DNA of 64,000 nucleotides. It comes from Diprion similis. Its lineage: Eukaryota; Arthropoda; Insecta; Hymenoptera; Diprionidae. Under the pieces are notes generated by a model that made no database searches, was not told the origin of the DNA, and worked only from the letters and a program-made list of their open reading frames with translations. Each line of letters starts with the position of its first letter. Within the stretch, counting starts at the first letter, position 1. Below, piece after piece: positions 26,785 to 38,401 of the stretch. The translations under genes and the position numbers were made by a program. Location: positions 15,548,501 to 15,612,500 of the forward strand of contig NC_060107.1 in NCBI RefSeq assembly GCF_021155765.1. Reading direction: 5' to 3'.

Positions 26785-27196
26785 AGGCTGCGCAGTCTAT
26801 TTCTATAAGTTTGTGACGCAGATATGTTTTGTCTCCTCTTATGGTAACAAAATTTTTGTCTTTATATATAATATCTTATAAAACATGTAATTGATGATTG
26901 AAATAGTGACGAGAAGTTAGATCAGGTACATTGGATAGTAAAATAACGAAAACAGCGGACAAAATCACTAATTTCAACAGTTTGAGACTTTTGAATGTGT
27001 AGTTGAACGTTTTACGCTGTGATATATGTATAACATTTTGTCATCTCAGTTATCGCTTCGGAAAACCCAAAACAAAAAATGTGGCAACACCTTATAATAA
27101 TATGTTATATTATTATCAGAGGACTGTATTTGCGAAATAAATCAAGAATAAAATAAACTTTAACGAAGTATGTACAGTAAAATGCATAAATGAGTT

Positions 27197-27501
27197 AAGG
27201 GAGTGTCTTGGTCGATTGCGACGTTGACATATATATCTCCAAATATCGAAGTCCATGTATCTCAAACGCGAAAAAAGGCTTAACAGCCTCATTCTGTATC
27301 CAATTCTAGGCAAAGACACTCCGATACATTTTCATTTAACACAGAAATAAAGAAATGGCATGGATTCTACGAAATGGCAATAGTAAATTCGAAGAATTAC
27401 CGCTATTTCTGTATTTCTGCGTCAAATGAAAATGTACTGGAGTGGATATTTGGAGGTATATACGACACGCTGAAATCGACTATGATACCCCCTCAACCTT
27501 C
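27197..27501. repeat. Fold-back structure 4a
   Basis: CTCCAAATATC at 27237-27247 pairs with GATATTTGGAG at 27446-27456, and similarity extends outward past GTCGATT and its complement. A nested inner pair (CATTTTCATTTAACACAG against CTGCGTCAAATGAAAATG) surrounds the centre near 27380. Confidence 0.65.
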
Positions 27502-27682
27502 CGGCTAACTTGTTTTCGGCCCGAAACAGAATGCCACTTCGATTCTATACGAATTTATGTGACAATGCATCCCAATTTCTCGATTCAGCTGCATCGACTC
27601 GTCAGTCATTGTCACATAATTCGTATAGAATTAAACTCGCATTTTATTTCGGATAGAAAACAAGTTAGCCGGAAAGTTAAGG
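27497..27682. repeat. Fold-back structure 4b
   Basis: CCGGCTAACTTGTTTTC at the left pairs with GAAAACAAGTTAGCCGG at the right; further in, TATACGAATTTATGTGACAA pairs with TTGTCACATAATTCGTATA. It touches structure 4a directly. Confidence 0.75.
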
Positions 27683-28105
27683 TATTTCTGCACTTTATGT
27701 GCAACAAGCACAATATATGATGAGCTAATATCTGCGGGAAAATTGGCAACAATCAGCGTGTATTTAAATTTACTATGATTGACTGCCAGTTTTTTGAAAA
27801 TGTCAAATAAATTCATTTTCGACGTGGACTTATAATAATGATAAGACAGAAATAAAATGATGATGGGTAATCAGTGGATGGGTCAAAGATTAATTGATGT
27901 AATTAGTTCAATGCTATGTGGTAGCTCAATTGATAATTAAAATAACACAGGATCGCATTAACCCCACATTCTCTATCAGTAATAATAGATGTGTAATTTA
28001 ATTGAATAAAGTACCATAAAATCCAAAAATGAATCCAAAATTTTACTTTTCCGGATCTTGATTATAGGATCCGAATTCAACTCGTCAATTGATTGTTGAA
28101 TACAA

Positions 28106-28111
28106 TTTATT
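28106..28111 (-). promoter_or_regulatory. Candidate poly(A) signal of PITHD1
   Basis: AATAAA on the minus strand about 150 bp past the TGA stop at 28258. Confidence 0.4.
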
Positions 28112-28257
28112 TCAAGTTGTATAAAAAAGTACACGTTAAAAGAAAAAAGTTACGATTTTGTGTGGTAAATTACGGTGGTTGTTATAATTATTTCGAGTAA
28201 TGATCACACAATTGATGTATTTGTTAGTGGTTATTGCGAATATCATTATTAGTGTGA

Positions 28258-30496
28258 TCATTGTACATGTTTAGTCATAATGTGTTCTTCAGTAACGTGA
28301 TCAGAAATTTGCGGCCGTGATTCGTAGGTGCATATCGTGACACCGTGATGGTGCCCCTCAGTCCATTCGCCCTTCATTCCTATGTAATTGATGCGCGTTC
28401 TCTCTCCCCCGTGATTACCAGTAAAATATAAGGTTAAATGGTAGACGGATGAAAACTTTACCACCCTGTCAACAAATTCTTTATAATCACAACCCTGGTG
28501 AACGAAATTCTGGAAAAACTAATCATTTTTTGAAAGGAAAAAATCCAAGTTATGGTGTTTCGGTGTATATTTTTTTATTGTACCATATTACGAAAAATTG
28601 GTATGGAATTCTCAGAAAAATTAGATAATATTGGGGAAAAGTTAATATTAATTTTTCTGAAATGCAGCTGGAAAAATCTGCACATATTTGTGAGAGAACA
28701 TTTTCGATAAAACTAGAATTATGAAAACTTTTTCAAATTTTCAATACCAAGGTTTTTCCATGAATTTGCCGAAATTAATAATTGAAAAATTTCTACAAAA
28801 TCTCTAGAAATGATCACTATTTGTTAGATTTTTGCCAGTAGAATTGAAGGACTACCAGAAATTCACCTTCAGATTGAATTTCTAAGAACCGAAAGTTTCT
28901 AAAAATACATTTTGAAAAAGTAATTTATCCGTTCATCTATTTACTCCGAGTGTGACCAACTAGCTCAAACGAGAATCGAACCAAATTGATTTGAACTGTA
29001 ACGGCCATTGCAGTTCAATTGTTTTATTGGAATGAATGAAGAATAAAATTGGATTTTTTATACTTTAATGCTGATGATATACATACTTTATCGGATACTC
29101 GTGGGTGCCATCCAGATCTCTTGACAACTCGAATTCCTGATCAGCTTCTATTCCTGTATCGTCGAACACCATGTGAGGACGATTTTTGAACCTATTGGAA
29201 CAGTGATAATGTTAATATTCAGTACACAAGCGTGCACGTGAAAATCAAGATAAATATGATGCGGAATTTCACTCACAGCTTGACTTTTTGAGGATAAGAA
29301 CCATCCTGGTTTCCTGTGACAATCAATCCTTTCAGCTTCACGTTACCTGTAAATCTAAAAAAGTAATGAAAAAACCAATCGACCTTTTTTAATTTTCTCA
29401 TAATGTGTTACAAGAGTAAATGTAAATTGCAATATACAATTGAACCTTTCATGAATATTTCAAATGGTAGAGTGAATTTCTTTAGCACCAAAATTTGTGA
29501 TGTGAATGATATACCATAAAATTTTTAATATTTTTATTGAAAAAATTGGATTCAAGATAAATCCAACGATGATCTAGTTTATTTGGATGCAGTATTCCGA
29601 TTCCATGATAACATCGATTCAAAATTTCCGGAATTCATGAGTCAATTTTTCTGTCCTGACCCCAACCTGACCAAACCAGAGTTTTGAGTATTTTAGGTAA
29701 AACTTGGTAAGCTGCGGTTGTGTTTTGAGGGTTGACAATATTCATGGCAAAGATTGAGGTAAAATTTGTACATAAGGAAACTTGAAAACAGTACATAAGT
29801 TTCTGAAAATGTTCTGACGATTGAACGCTAAGTTTTTGAAAAATAGCAAAGAAGATATACATATTAGAAATGTAACAATTAGTTGACTAAATAAATATGC
29901 AGAAATAAATGTACAGAATCTTCTATCGTTGCTGTGGACCATAAACACATCGTGCATACTTACGGTATGTTAAACAGCAGCTCGTCATCTGCATCGCTCT
30001 CCACGTACTACAATCAAAAAAGAAGAAGAAAAAGTAATAATAAATATCTTTGAATCGCTTTTTATCTGTTAAATAATTTATTATGATGGGTCTGGTGCAT
30101 ACACATGAAAAAAAAAAAAACTGACAAAACTTTGGTTCACGATTAATATTATACTTTAATTGCTTGCCGAGAAGTTTTTGGGACTTACAGTTTTCTATAC
30201 CTGTTCAGGGTGAAACGTAACCTGGCTAGACTCTCGAAAAAAAGGTACGGATGACCGATGATTGAGTTTTTGAATTTCATGGCGTCAGAAGTATCGAATG
30301 ATGATGTTATTTATAATTATTATACCTTTTCGAGGTTCAGTCGGTCTTCCCATGGCTTGAAAACTTTTACTCCTGAACCTTCTTCATATTCATTAAGACA
30401 TTCAACGTTATCTTTGTCTATTTTTTTAAATAAATTGTACTGCACACCAAGTTCAGCTTCGTTATGTAAACCGCCGCAATCGCAGCGATGTTCCAT
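28258..30496 (-). CDS. PITHD1: PITH domain-containing protein 1 homologue, complete, five exons
   Basis: Exons: 30496-30326, 30007-29964, 29354-29277, 29191-29087, 28465-28258; 606 nt, 201 residues, phase consistent throughout. Human PITHD1 is about 211 residues. The start, MEHRCDCGGLHNEAE, keeps the short Cys-rich head. Hallmarks follow in order: ECLNEYEEGSGVKVFKPWED, YVESDADDELLFNIPFTGNV, KLKGLIV, the DGSYP loop, and FSSVYHLTLYF with YIGMKGEWTE. The PITH domain (shared with TXNL1) is a beta-sandwich that binds the proteasome in TXNL1; for PITHD1 a proteasome-linked or transcription-modulating role is reported in vertebrates, and nothing in this sequence decides between them. Its start faces SMARCAL1 across about 0.94 kb. 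Confidence 0.95.
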
Positions 30497-31433
30497 TGTT
30501 CAATCTATAAGAAAAAAACTGCACAATTCAATTAGGATGAACAAAATCTGAAAAAAGTAAAAGGTATTGATAATTTATAATTGCATGAATATAAGTAACC
30601 AAATAAATGATTTTAAAAAAATATTTATCAATCAAGTTCATTTAAATTTTAGATAAATGATAATTAAAATTAATCGAACTGAATGCAGTTTTTCGCTCCT
30701 TTTTTTTTATTATGTATAAAATAAGTAGGGGAGATACTTTTTTTTTTTTTTTTTTAATCAAGCTCTATTTGGACAGAAGATGAAAAATAATATTAACTTT
30801 CTCAGAATGAATTGTACCTATTAACTAGAAAATAATGAAATTATCTAATGACAGAACAAGGTACGTTCATATTTACGATCAAAAATCTCTTAGAGTATCT
30901 ATATCAAGATATTTTTGCGAAATTTATTCACCTGACAAAAATTGTAATTTCGTGAATATTTTACTCGCTTTCGATATACGGGTAATTATTTTCAGATGTA
31001 ATCATTTGGTGAATAAGTACTTTGTTGGTTAATTCTGAAGTATTCTGAACTTATGTCGGTTGTCAATGGAGTAGTTGTACCAAATTTGTCGGCTCACGCA
31101 TGCGCAAATCGTTGGAAATCACGAGCGTAACTCTCATATTTCGCACGTGCCAGGCCTGAATTGATGAAGAAAAGATGAACAACGTTATGAACAAACAACC
31201 GGCAAAGTGAGAGAGATGGAAAATGCTGTCAGTGTTGCCAACAAAAATTTGAATGTCATAACGCCGAGTTTAAATTCTGTGATAGAAGAAACACGCGAAA
31301 TTTCTTGATGTCTTTAACTCTCTGTCAGAGTAATCGAATGTGAAACTATTTTTTTCACACTGTCTAACCGTAATCCTAGAATGTATGAACTGTGACTTTA
31401 GTTGATCGTTCTGTTTGCTGAACTTTGGCAATC
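30497..31433. promoter_or_regulatory. Shared upstream region of PITHD1 and SMARCAL1 (divergent genes)
   Basis: Start codons at 30496 (minus) and 31434 (plus) leave 937 bp, which must hold both promoters and leaders. TCAGTGTTGCCAAC at 31228-31241 matches a site at 9412. Poly-T at 30739-30757. A frame at 30835-31032 has no recognisable product and is taken as chance. Confidence 0.5.
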
Positions 31434-34400
31434 ATGGCAAGTGAGTATCCCCAAAAATTCAGCGTAACATAACCTGCCAATTCACGTACAAACAATAGAT
31501 TAGAAAATTGAGAATTTTAACAACTTCGCAATGAAAATTATGGAGAATCTTATTTCTGGAAAGGTTCTCAAATCTATTTCTTTTTCAGACAATGCAAAAT
31601 ACTCGGAAGACGAAATAGAGCGCAAAAGATTGTCGGCTTTGAGTCGTAAAGAGCTGTCTAGAAAGTTGACAAGTAGTCCAGGAAATTCATCGAGTTTTAA
31701 TTCTCTGTCAATTGATAATGGGAGTTCAGGAAATGTTTCATCGGTTTCCCAATGTAGAGAACAAAAATCAGGGAACTTCTTCGTCATGCATTCGCCAAGC
31801 CGACAAAACCATCGGTACAATCCTCTCAAGAGCAATGATCAAAAAAACTTTTCATCCAAGTCTTCCACGATTCAGGCCAAGCTTGTTATGATCACTGATG
31901 AAAGATTTTCTGTTACTATTTCTGAATTTCAAGAACAGATCATCGGTATATTTAAAACCATTCCAAGCAGATCTTATGGTAATTAGATTAAACAGTAAAC
32001 TTCGTTTACAGTAAACATTGCTCAGATAAATTAAGGAGAATCTCATGTATATCCGTCGCACAAACTTTTGAGATAAAAGTATTGATATTTAATTTAGAAA
32101 TGAAAGGAACACCATTTCTTCTTTGTTTTATCTGTTTTCTTTCAAAAGATTTCTAAACACAGAACCGCTATTAGCAAGAACAATCAATATCACTTGAAAT
32201 GTTTGACGAAACTTCACTACTGCGTTAATTTACTGTAGCATGATTTTATTACCATGTTGTAACTTTACGCTGTGTGAATATTTTTAAACCGTAGAAAGCA
32301 CAACAGTGCAAATTCACAGCACCTAACGTGGTTGGCACGTATGGCTTGATAGAAGTGTGGTAACACGGGTCGAGTATTTGAATTACATAAAAGTAATCAG
32401 AATATAGTGAGAAATAATCACGGTTTATAAAAACTTTCAAAATATGTTCAAACATAGTTGGAATTAATGTTTTACCTGAGTTGTATAGCAGGTTTACTAA
32501 TTTTGGATATAAGATATTTTGAATGGAAAACAAAAATTATTACAGATTTAAAAACCAAAACTTGGGATTTTCATGTAAAGGATTACAATGATCTCGTAAA
32601 AAAATTATCTCAGTTAAAACCCAGAGTAACCGTCGAGAACTTGCCACCCAGCATACTTCAGGTATGATTATAATTGGAACAACAAATGACTTTCTGAACT
32701 ATAAAAATGTTCATTATAAGAAAATAGGAGCAATCAATTTTGACAAAACATTATTCTTGCAATAGTCACATGACAGTAATAATTATTCTCCTCGTATTCC
32801 ACAACATGGCTGAAAATCAAACAAATAGCGTAATATATCACACTTATCTAAAATCCTTTAAATAATTAATTGTGCCAGAAATGTAAATACGTCAGAAGAA
32901 CAACAGTGTTACGATTTACTGAAAACTCATTTTCCAGATATTCAAAAAAGAAGTAAACACCGATTACAATTCCGTAGATTTATCAAGTATTGATAAAAAA
33001 TTGGTGGAAAGTTTGATGCCGTTTCAACGAGAAGGTGTTTGGTAATGATTCGACAAAAGAGCATAAAATATCACCGAGTATTCGAGCCAGTATTAAAAAA
33101 AATATGGAAGCATCACCATTTTCTAATTGATAAACTAATTTTGGATCGATTTAGCTATGTATAAAATGTGATTTATTCTTTTCTAATAAGATTCATTGTA
33201 ATCGCAGATTTAATAGAATGGCTCTTATCCTCGAATGTTACTAGTTCAAAAACAATACTTAAGTTGCGCGACAGTCTTAGAAACACGTTGAAAGATTTTT
33301 TTTTGCAGTTATGGGATTTTGAAAAATGGTCGCTGCATCATCGCAGACGAGATGGGACTCGGCAAAACAATTCAAGCATTAGGGATTGTTCATTACTATA
33401 GAAATGATTGGCCCCTTCTCATCGTCAGCCCATCGTCTGTTAGGTAATTAGCAATAACGGATTGAGAGCAGAAAATAGTCATAGTTCATGCAGTTACTCT
33501 CGTTAATTAGTTCTCAATTGTAAAATTGCGGCGTAAGATTCTTCCGTCTTACAGGTATCAATGGTCAGAAGCAATTTATACGTTTTTACCTTCTGTGCCG
33601 ACACATTACGTCCATCATTATACAACCGCTAAAGACACTGTCGGTGATGCCAAAATCGTCATAATGTCCTACGATATCCTGAAGCGGACGATTAATTCAC
33701 TCGAAAGACACGTTTTCGGCGCAATTATATTTGTAAGTATTTTCTATTTCGACACTACAGAGATTACTCGCTCAACAACAGCTCATTAAAAAAATTCTTA
33801 GAAATTTCTCAGAAGGAACATCAGTTTGGTGCCCCTCTCTGATTTCGTTGATACTCATGTATGTTGTAGAACATTGAAAACTACGAGAGGCGTATTTTTT
33901 TTTTGTCTACGGAAAAACGGTTTAAAGGGGTGAAAACGACCCTCTAAGATGGGCACAAAACCGGGTTATTTCTTGACGCGCTTCATGTATTTGAATGAAA
34001 CCAACACTGAAATGTTTTTTTAATGAATAGGGAAACTTCAGCATTAGTTTCATTCAAATCCATCAAGCGCATCAAGAAATCACCTCGCTGACTGCCTATC
34101 GTTGGGGGTTGCTTTCACCCCATTAAACCGTTTTTTCGCAGATAAAAAAAATGTAATATATTCTAATGATATCTGAGAGATTTAAAGAAATTCTAGAAAT
34201 TTTGTGAAAGGAACTAGGGTTCATTCGGAACTTCAGTTTCTATTGAAAATCTACCCAGAGAATAGTTAGTAACTTATTTTTTACGGCATCGGGATTGAAA
34301 AGTCCACTTTTTGTAGCAGTTTTCGTTCTGTAAAGTTACGCTTTATACGGCAGCGAACAAAGTTGCGGAATAAAGTCTTTATTCCGCAGTTTTGCTGCGC

Positions 34401-37400
34401 AGTTCGAAGTGCGCATCCCAAACTGCCGAATAAAGTAGCTTCGTCGAACAGATCGCGACATAACCTCACTCTTCGTTTTGCTTTTCAATGCCCGTACCAT
34501 AAAAAATATTGTATGTGGCATGCCCGTAAACCGTTTTTTGGCTCGGATAATTTCAGTACTCGCTTCCGGCTCGTGTCCGGCTCGCCTTCAGCTCGTCCTG
34601 AAATCTTTATCTTTGCCAAAAAAACAGGCGGTTTACGGGCATGCCACATAAATAGCTATTAGGTGAGCCAGTAACTTGAATTTCTCGAGCGCTTGTAATA
34701 TGTCAGTCCACTTGGATGAGTTGAACGCGTTTTTGATATCACAGGCTGGTGTCTAGCAAGGAAAGTATCAATCCATCGGATCATGGATTTTGCTGAAACT
34801 ATTAGAGTCTTTCATTTTCCTAAATATGAAGGTCCTGATGTGCAGTTTCATAAAATCTGCTCGTTTCCGTTCAATTTACAACACTATAGATAAAATCGTA
34901 CAAAATATGTAGTAAACTTACTATTTCTCTCAATTGTAACTGGCGTGAAGAAAGGTCTATACTACAGATGAAAGTACAATTTACTCTGTACACGCTTCGT
35001 GCTTGAGGTCAAGGAAACGATCCTAGAAGTTTCAGCAGATCCATGGTCCAGAGACCTGATACTCATCTAATTGTAAAACGTTTTCACGGCAGATCCACTC
35101 CTTGCATCCTGTTGTCTTTCTCTGGTCATTGTTTCGTTAGCTCTGCCTTTTGAGGGCCTTTTTTAAATTGGCAACCAGTTCTGCTGGTTGTCTCATATTT
35201 ACTTTTCTTAGTTCATCGACTGTACTGTTTGGACTAGGTGTTCCACGCTTTACCCCATTCCTCTCTGGAGTGTTTGTTCACGTCTGAGCGCTTTCCGCGA
35301 GTCTATTGCCTTCTGGGTTGGTTACTGCTGCCTGTCTTTCCAAGGCCTGTTCCACTTGCTCAAGGCTCTCCTCGATCTCTTTCTGCGTTTTTTTCTGCAT
35401 AACGGCTTCATGGCTCTTCTTTTTCGCACTCAGTCCCGAACTCCTTGAGCCTGTTTGCTAGGATGATCACTGTTCCCCCATTTATCCGGGAACCATCGGT
35501 AACCTCGCTTGACATGTTAGATGCTACAGTGGTCAGTGATCCAATCTTACACCACTGTGGCCGTTTAATTGCTCACTTCTGATTAGCGTCATTTGTCGTG
35601 GTTTGAGCTCCTGTATATGTAAACGTTATTTCTGGTCCGCTATCTGCGATTGCTTATTTCTCACCTAAAGTCACGTATTTCGTAAGTAAGTCTTTAGTTA
35701 TGGTGGTGACGAAATTTTTTTGACCGCCCCCTAAATCAACTTTAAATAATTTAAAAATAATTCCCACATTTTTTCAGATTTTTATCTCAACTCTAACCCG
35801 TGCCAGTAAAACAAAGGATTTTCCCATTTAAAATACACATGTTTCGGGCATATTCCTAGTAAATATTTTACTGTAAGAGTAATATTGTTTAAAAAAAATT
35901 TATAACTGCGAGTCTTCAATGGACTTAACGCTACTGTCTAAGAAAAAATTCATATCATCGTATCAGGTAATCTAGACAAAATGCACTTTCTCTAAACGCA
36001 AAAAAGGCAGATTTCAAGGGTCTGCACTTCGGCGAGTTTGCTATGGTATGTTAATGTGAATTTTTTTCAGATCGGAGCACTAATGTGCTTTGACTTTTTT
36101 GAAAATTATTACTCTTAAATTAAAATATATGTTCAAAATGTGTCCGAAACACGTGTATTCTAAATAAGGAAATCCACCATCTTCTTACAACCACGGATTA
36201 GAGTTGAGATAAAAACCTGAAAAAATTTGAGAATTGTTTTTGAATTATTTAAATTTGAGTTGAAAAAATCGTTAACGCCCTAAATAAAGACCGTCTACCC
36301 ACACAGAGCCCTAACCTTCTACTTTTACTCTTATTACTATTCGTACGTTTACTACTGCTGCTTCTACTCTTACCACTTTCACTCCTACAACTACTACTAG
36401 CATTACTACTGTAATATAAGCACGATTAAATATGATACAATTTGTTTGCACAGGATGAATCGCATTTCTTGAAGAGTCCAAAATCTGCACGTTCAGTGGC
36501 CGCATCTGTGGTAGCTGCTCAAGCACGAAGAGTTGTGTTGCTTAGCGGTACACCAGCCCTTTCACGACCTAAGGAATTGTATTTTCAAATCAACCTTGTT
36601 ATGCAAAAATTTCTTGGGTGTGTTGAAAGTCTTTTTGATCATTTTCTTGCCGAGCTGTCATGTATTTTAATCCGCACATAAGTTATTCAAATAATTTTTT
36701 TCTCGAGGTGTACTAAAAGTTTCTCAAACATATCGTTGTCTTTCAATTTAAAAGACGCTATTTGATGGCGGCAAATTACTGTACGATCAACCGAATCGTA
36801 TGTGTTTGGAAAAGTGTTTTTTCATTACATATTTCATTATTCATGAACTCATTGTCGGTGTCACTGAATTAGAATTTGTTGTTATTTGGAAAATTGATTA
36901 AAACGTTGCGTCAGCTGATTCACACTTTTAGCGCCATATTAGTATAATCTGTAAATCCTGATTAAGAATACTAATAAAACCGATAAACCGTTGTTTCCTT
37001 GCCCAGATTTCACGAATTCGGCATTAGATATTGTGCCGGTATTTTCGGTAAATTTGGCTGGGAATATGGGGGTTCTTCGAACATGCAAGAGCTGCAGCTG
37101 TTATTGAAACGCTGTTGTCTAATTAGACGTGTAAAATCCGAAGTACTGACTCAGTTGCCGTCCAAAATACGGTAAGTTGCGTTACGTAACCTACAACGTT
37201 TCTTGATCAATTACATCGTTTTTATAATTCCAGAGAAGTTGTAATTTTGGATCCAAAATTGATTAAAACAGAAAGTCAAAAAATGAGGAAAATCGCTGAG
37301 GCCGTACAACGCGAAAATTTGAAGAGCTTTGAAGGAAACACCGCATTACTGCAGCATTATAAGGAAACGGCTGAGGTGAAAACAAAAGCGATATGGTAAT

Positions 37401-38401
37401 TGAATTGAATGTGAGGGAATTTATTTTTTCTCAATAATCTAACTTTGCCCTGAAGTTTTTTTTTATCATTTTATGTTTCTAGCAACTACGTCAATGACTT
37501 GCTGGAAAGTGATACGAAATTTTTAATATTCGCTCACCATTTGATGATCCTTGACGAAATATGCAAGACCATATCATCGAAAAATGTCAGGTAAACTGAA
37601 TCAATGCGTTTACTTTTGAGACAATTTTTCGTTAACTAATAATTCCGTTTCTGTGATCTACAGTAGGTAATTGATAAATTTGAAAACAAGTTCTGAATGT
37701 ATGTTGAAATTATATGCAATTATCTGTTTCCGAAAAAAAAAATTTAGCTATATTAGAATCGACGGATCGACAAAATCCGAGGAGCGAAAAGTGCGATGCG
37801 ACGTTTTCCAAAAACAAGACGACTGTTTGGTGGCTGTTCTTTCCATAACAGCGGCAAGCACAGGCATCACCTTGACTGCCGCACAGCGCGTTGTGTTTGC
37901 CGAACTCTATTGGAATCCTGGAGTAATTATATTCCTTCACGTATCTACTGGTTGACTCTAAATTCCGAAATAAATCAGTGAAAATATTATGTCTATTAGT
38001 CAAATGACGAATGTAACTTTTTGTGAAAATTTTTATAGATTTTGTGTCAAGCCGAAGATAGAGTGCACAGAATCGGTCAACAAGGAAGCGTGCTGATCCA
38101 ATTTCTTATCGCTAAGAACACGGCTGACGACCATTTATGGAAATTGATGCAAACGAAACTCAATGTTCTGAATAAAGCCGGGCTTGGGCAGAATTTTTCG
38201 GTGGAAAAATCGACCGAGGCCAAACGAGGTAAAGAAACTGTATCGAGTCAGCCAAACTTGCATTCCTTCTTCGCACGACCAAGTCAAGAACAGAATTCCG
38301 CAGAACATAGCGAGAAAATTGAAGATGTTCATCGGTTACTCGAAGAAGACGACGACGCGCTGATCATGCTTAATTTAGACGGCCTCGATGAGGATTGTTA
38401 A
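31434..38401 (+). CDS. SMARCAL1: SMARCAL1 (HARP) annealing helicase homologue, complete, twelve exons
   Basis: Exons: 31434-31440, 31589-31978, 32546-32661, 32938-33041, 33309-33443, 33555-33732, 36454-36617, 37007-37171, 37234-37395, 37483-37590, 37748-37922, 38039-38401; 2067 nt, 688 residues, phase intact at all junctions. The N-terminus ([17 protein letters not shown]) resembles the RPA32-binding helix of human SMARCAL1. One HARP domain spans about 95-170. The SNF2 ATPase follows: Walker A DEMGLGKT (219-226), DESH (311-314), LSGTPA (340-345), and [11 protein letters not shown] (572-582). It should rewind RPA-coated DNA and remodel stalled replication forks in the nucleus. It is shorter than the human protein (954), mostly by lacking the second HARP repeat and N-terminal linker. 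Introns are short except 33733-36453, which is repeat-filled. The first coding exon has only seven coding bases. Confidence 0.96.
33893..34150. repeat. Palindromic element 5, about 258 bp
   Basis: GAAAAACGGTTTAAAGGGGTG at the left pairs, with small differences, with CACCCCATTAAACCGTTTTT at the right. Inside, TATTTGAATGAAA near 33986 pairs with TTTCATTCAAATC near 34048, so almost the whole element is self-complementary. Confidence 0.75.
34512..34650. repeat. Short inverted-repeat element at the edge of retrotransposon debris
   Basis: 22-bp near-perfect terminal repeats begin TATGTGGCATGCCCGTAAA at the left, with the exact complement ending at 34650. The 139-bp unit abuts the reverse-transcriptase remnant, as if inserted into it. 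Confidence 0.65.
34650..35566 (-). mobile_element. Non-LTR retrotransposon remnants
   Basis: On the minus strand, 34752-34650 encodes [20 protein letters not shown], the fingers/palm-edge motif typical of R1-clade reverse transcriptases. 35566-35278 encodes, with one frame change near 35410, a coiled-coil-like stretch ([14 protein letters not shown], then [19 protein letters not shown]) like the ORF1 region of such elements. The order, ORF1-like then RT, matches a 5'-to-3' minus-strand element that has lost most of its length. Both parts are broken and cannot code for working proteins. Clade call is an inference from a short motif. Confidence 0.6.
35737..36262. repeat. Palindromic element 6, about 526 bp
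   Basis: CAACTTTAAATAATTTAAAAA at the left pairs with the complement ending GAATTATTTAAATTTGAGTTG at the right. Inner pairs include TTTTTATCTCAACTCTAA against TTAGAGTTGAGATAAAAA and ATACACATGTTTCGG against CCGAAACACGTGTAT. Not coding. Confidence 0.8.
36912..36941 (+). repeat. CAGCTGAT-N13-GCCAT motif, copy 3
   Basis: CAGCTGAT, 13 bases, GCCATATTA, inside the SMARCAL1 intron that ends at 37006. Confidence 0.55.

Larger units (their letters stand above)
22618..28257. other. Intergenic: transporter 5' side and PITHD1 3' side
   Basis: The transporter promoter and any untranslated first exon should lie here, but I could not place them. Contents: a tetranucleotide microsatellite (23414-23441), poly-A rich tracts near 25765-25792, an inverted-repeat element (26553-26784) and two adjacent fold-back structures (27197-27501, 27497-27682). 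No protein-coding gene was recognised. Confidence 0.55.
33733..36453 (+). other. Long repeat-filled intron of SMARCAL1
   Basis: 2.7 kb against a few hundred bases or less for its other introns. It holds two long palindromes (33893-34150, 35737-36262), a short inverted-repeat element (34512-34650), retrotransposon remnants (34650-35566) and a TAC/CTT-rich low-complexity tract (about 36309-36415). Confidence 0.8.

Noticed and set aside
36309-36526. Minus-strand frame rich in Val/Arg
   Set aside because: It arises from the TAC/CTT-rich low-complexity tract and runs into the SMARCAL1 exon on the opposite strand.
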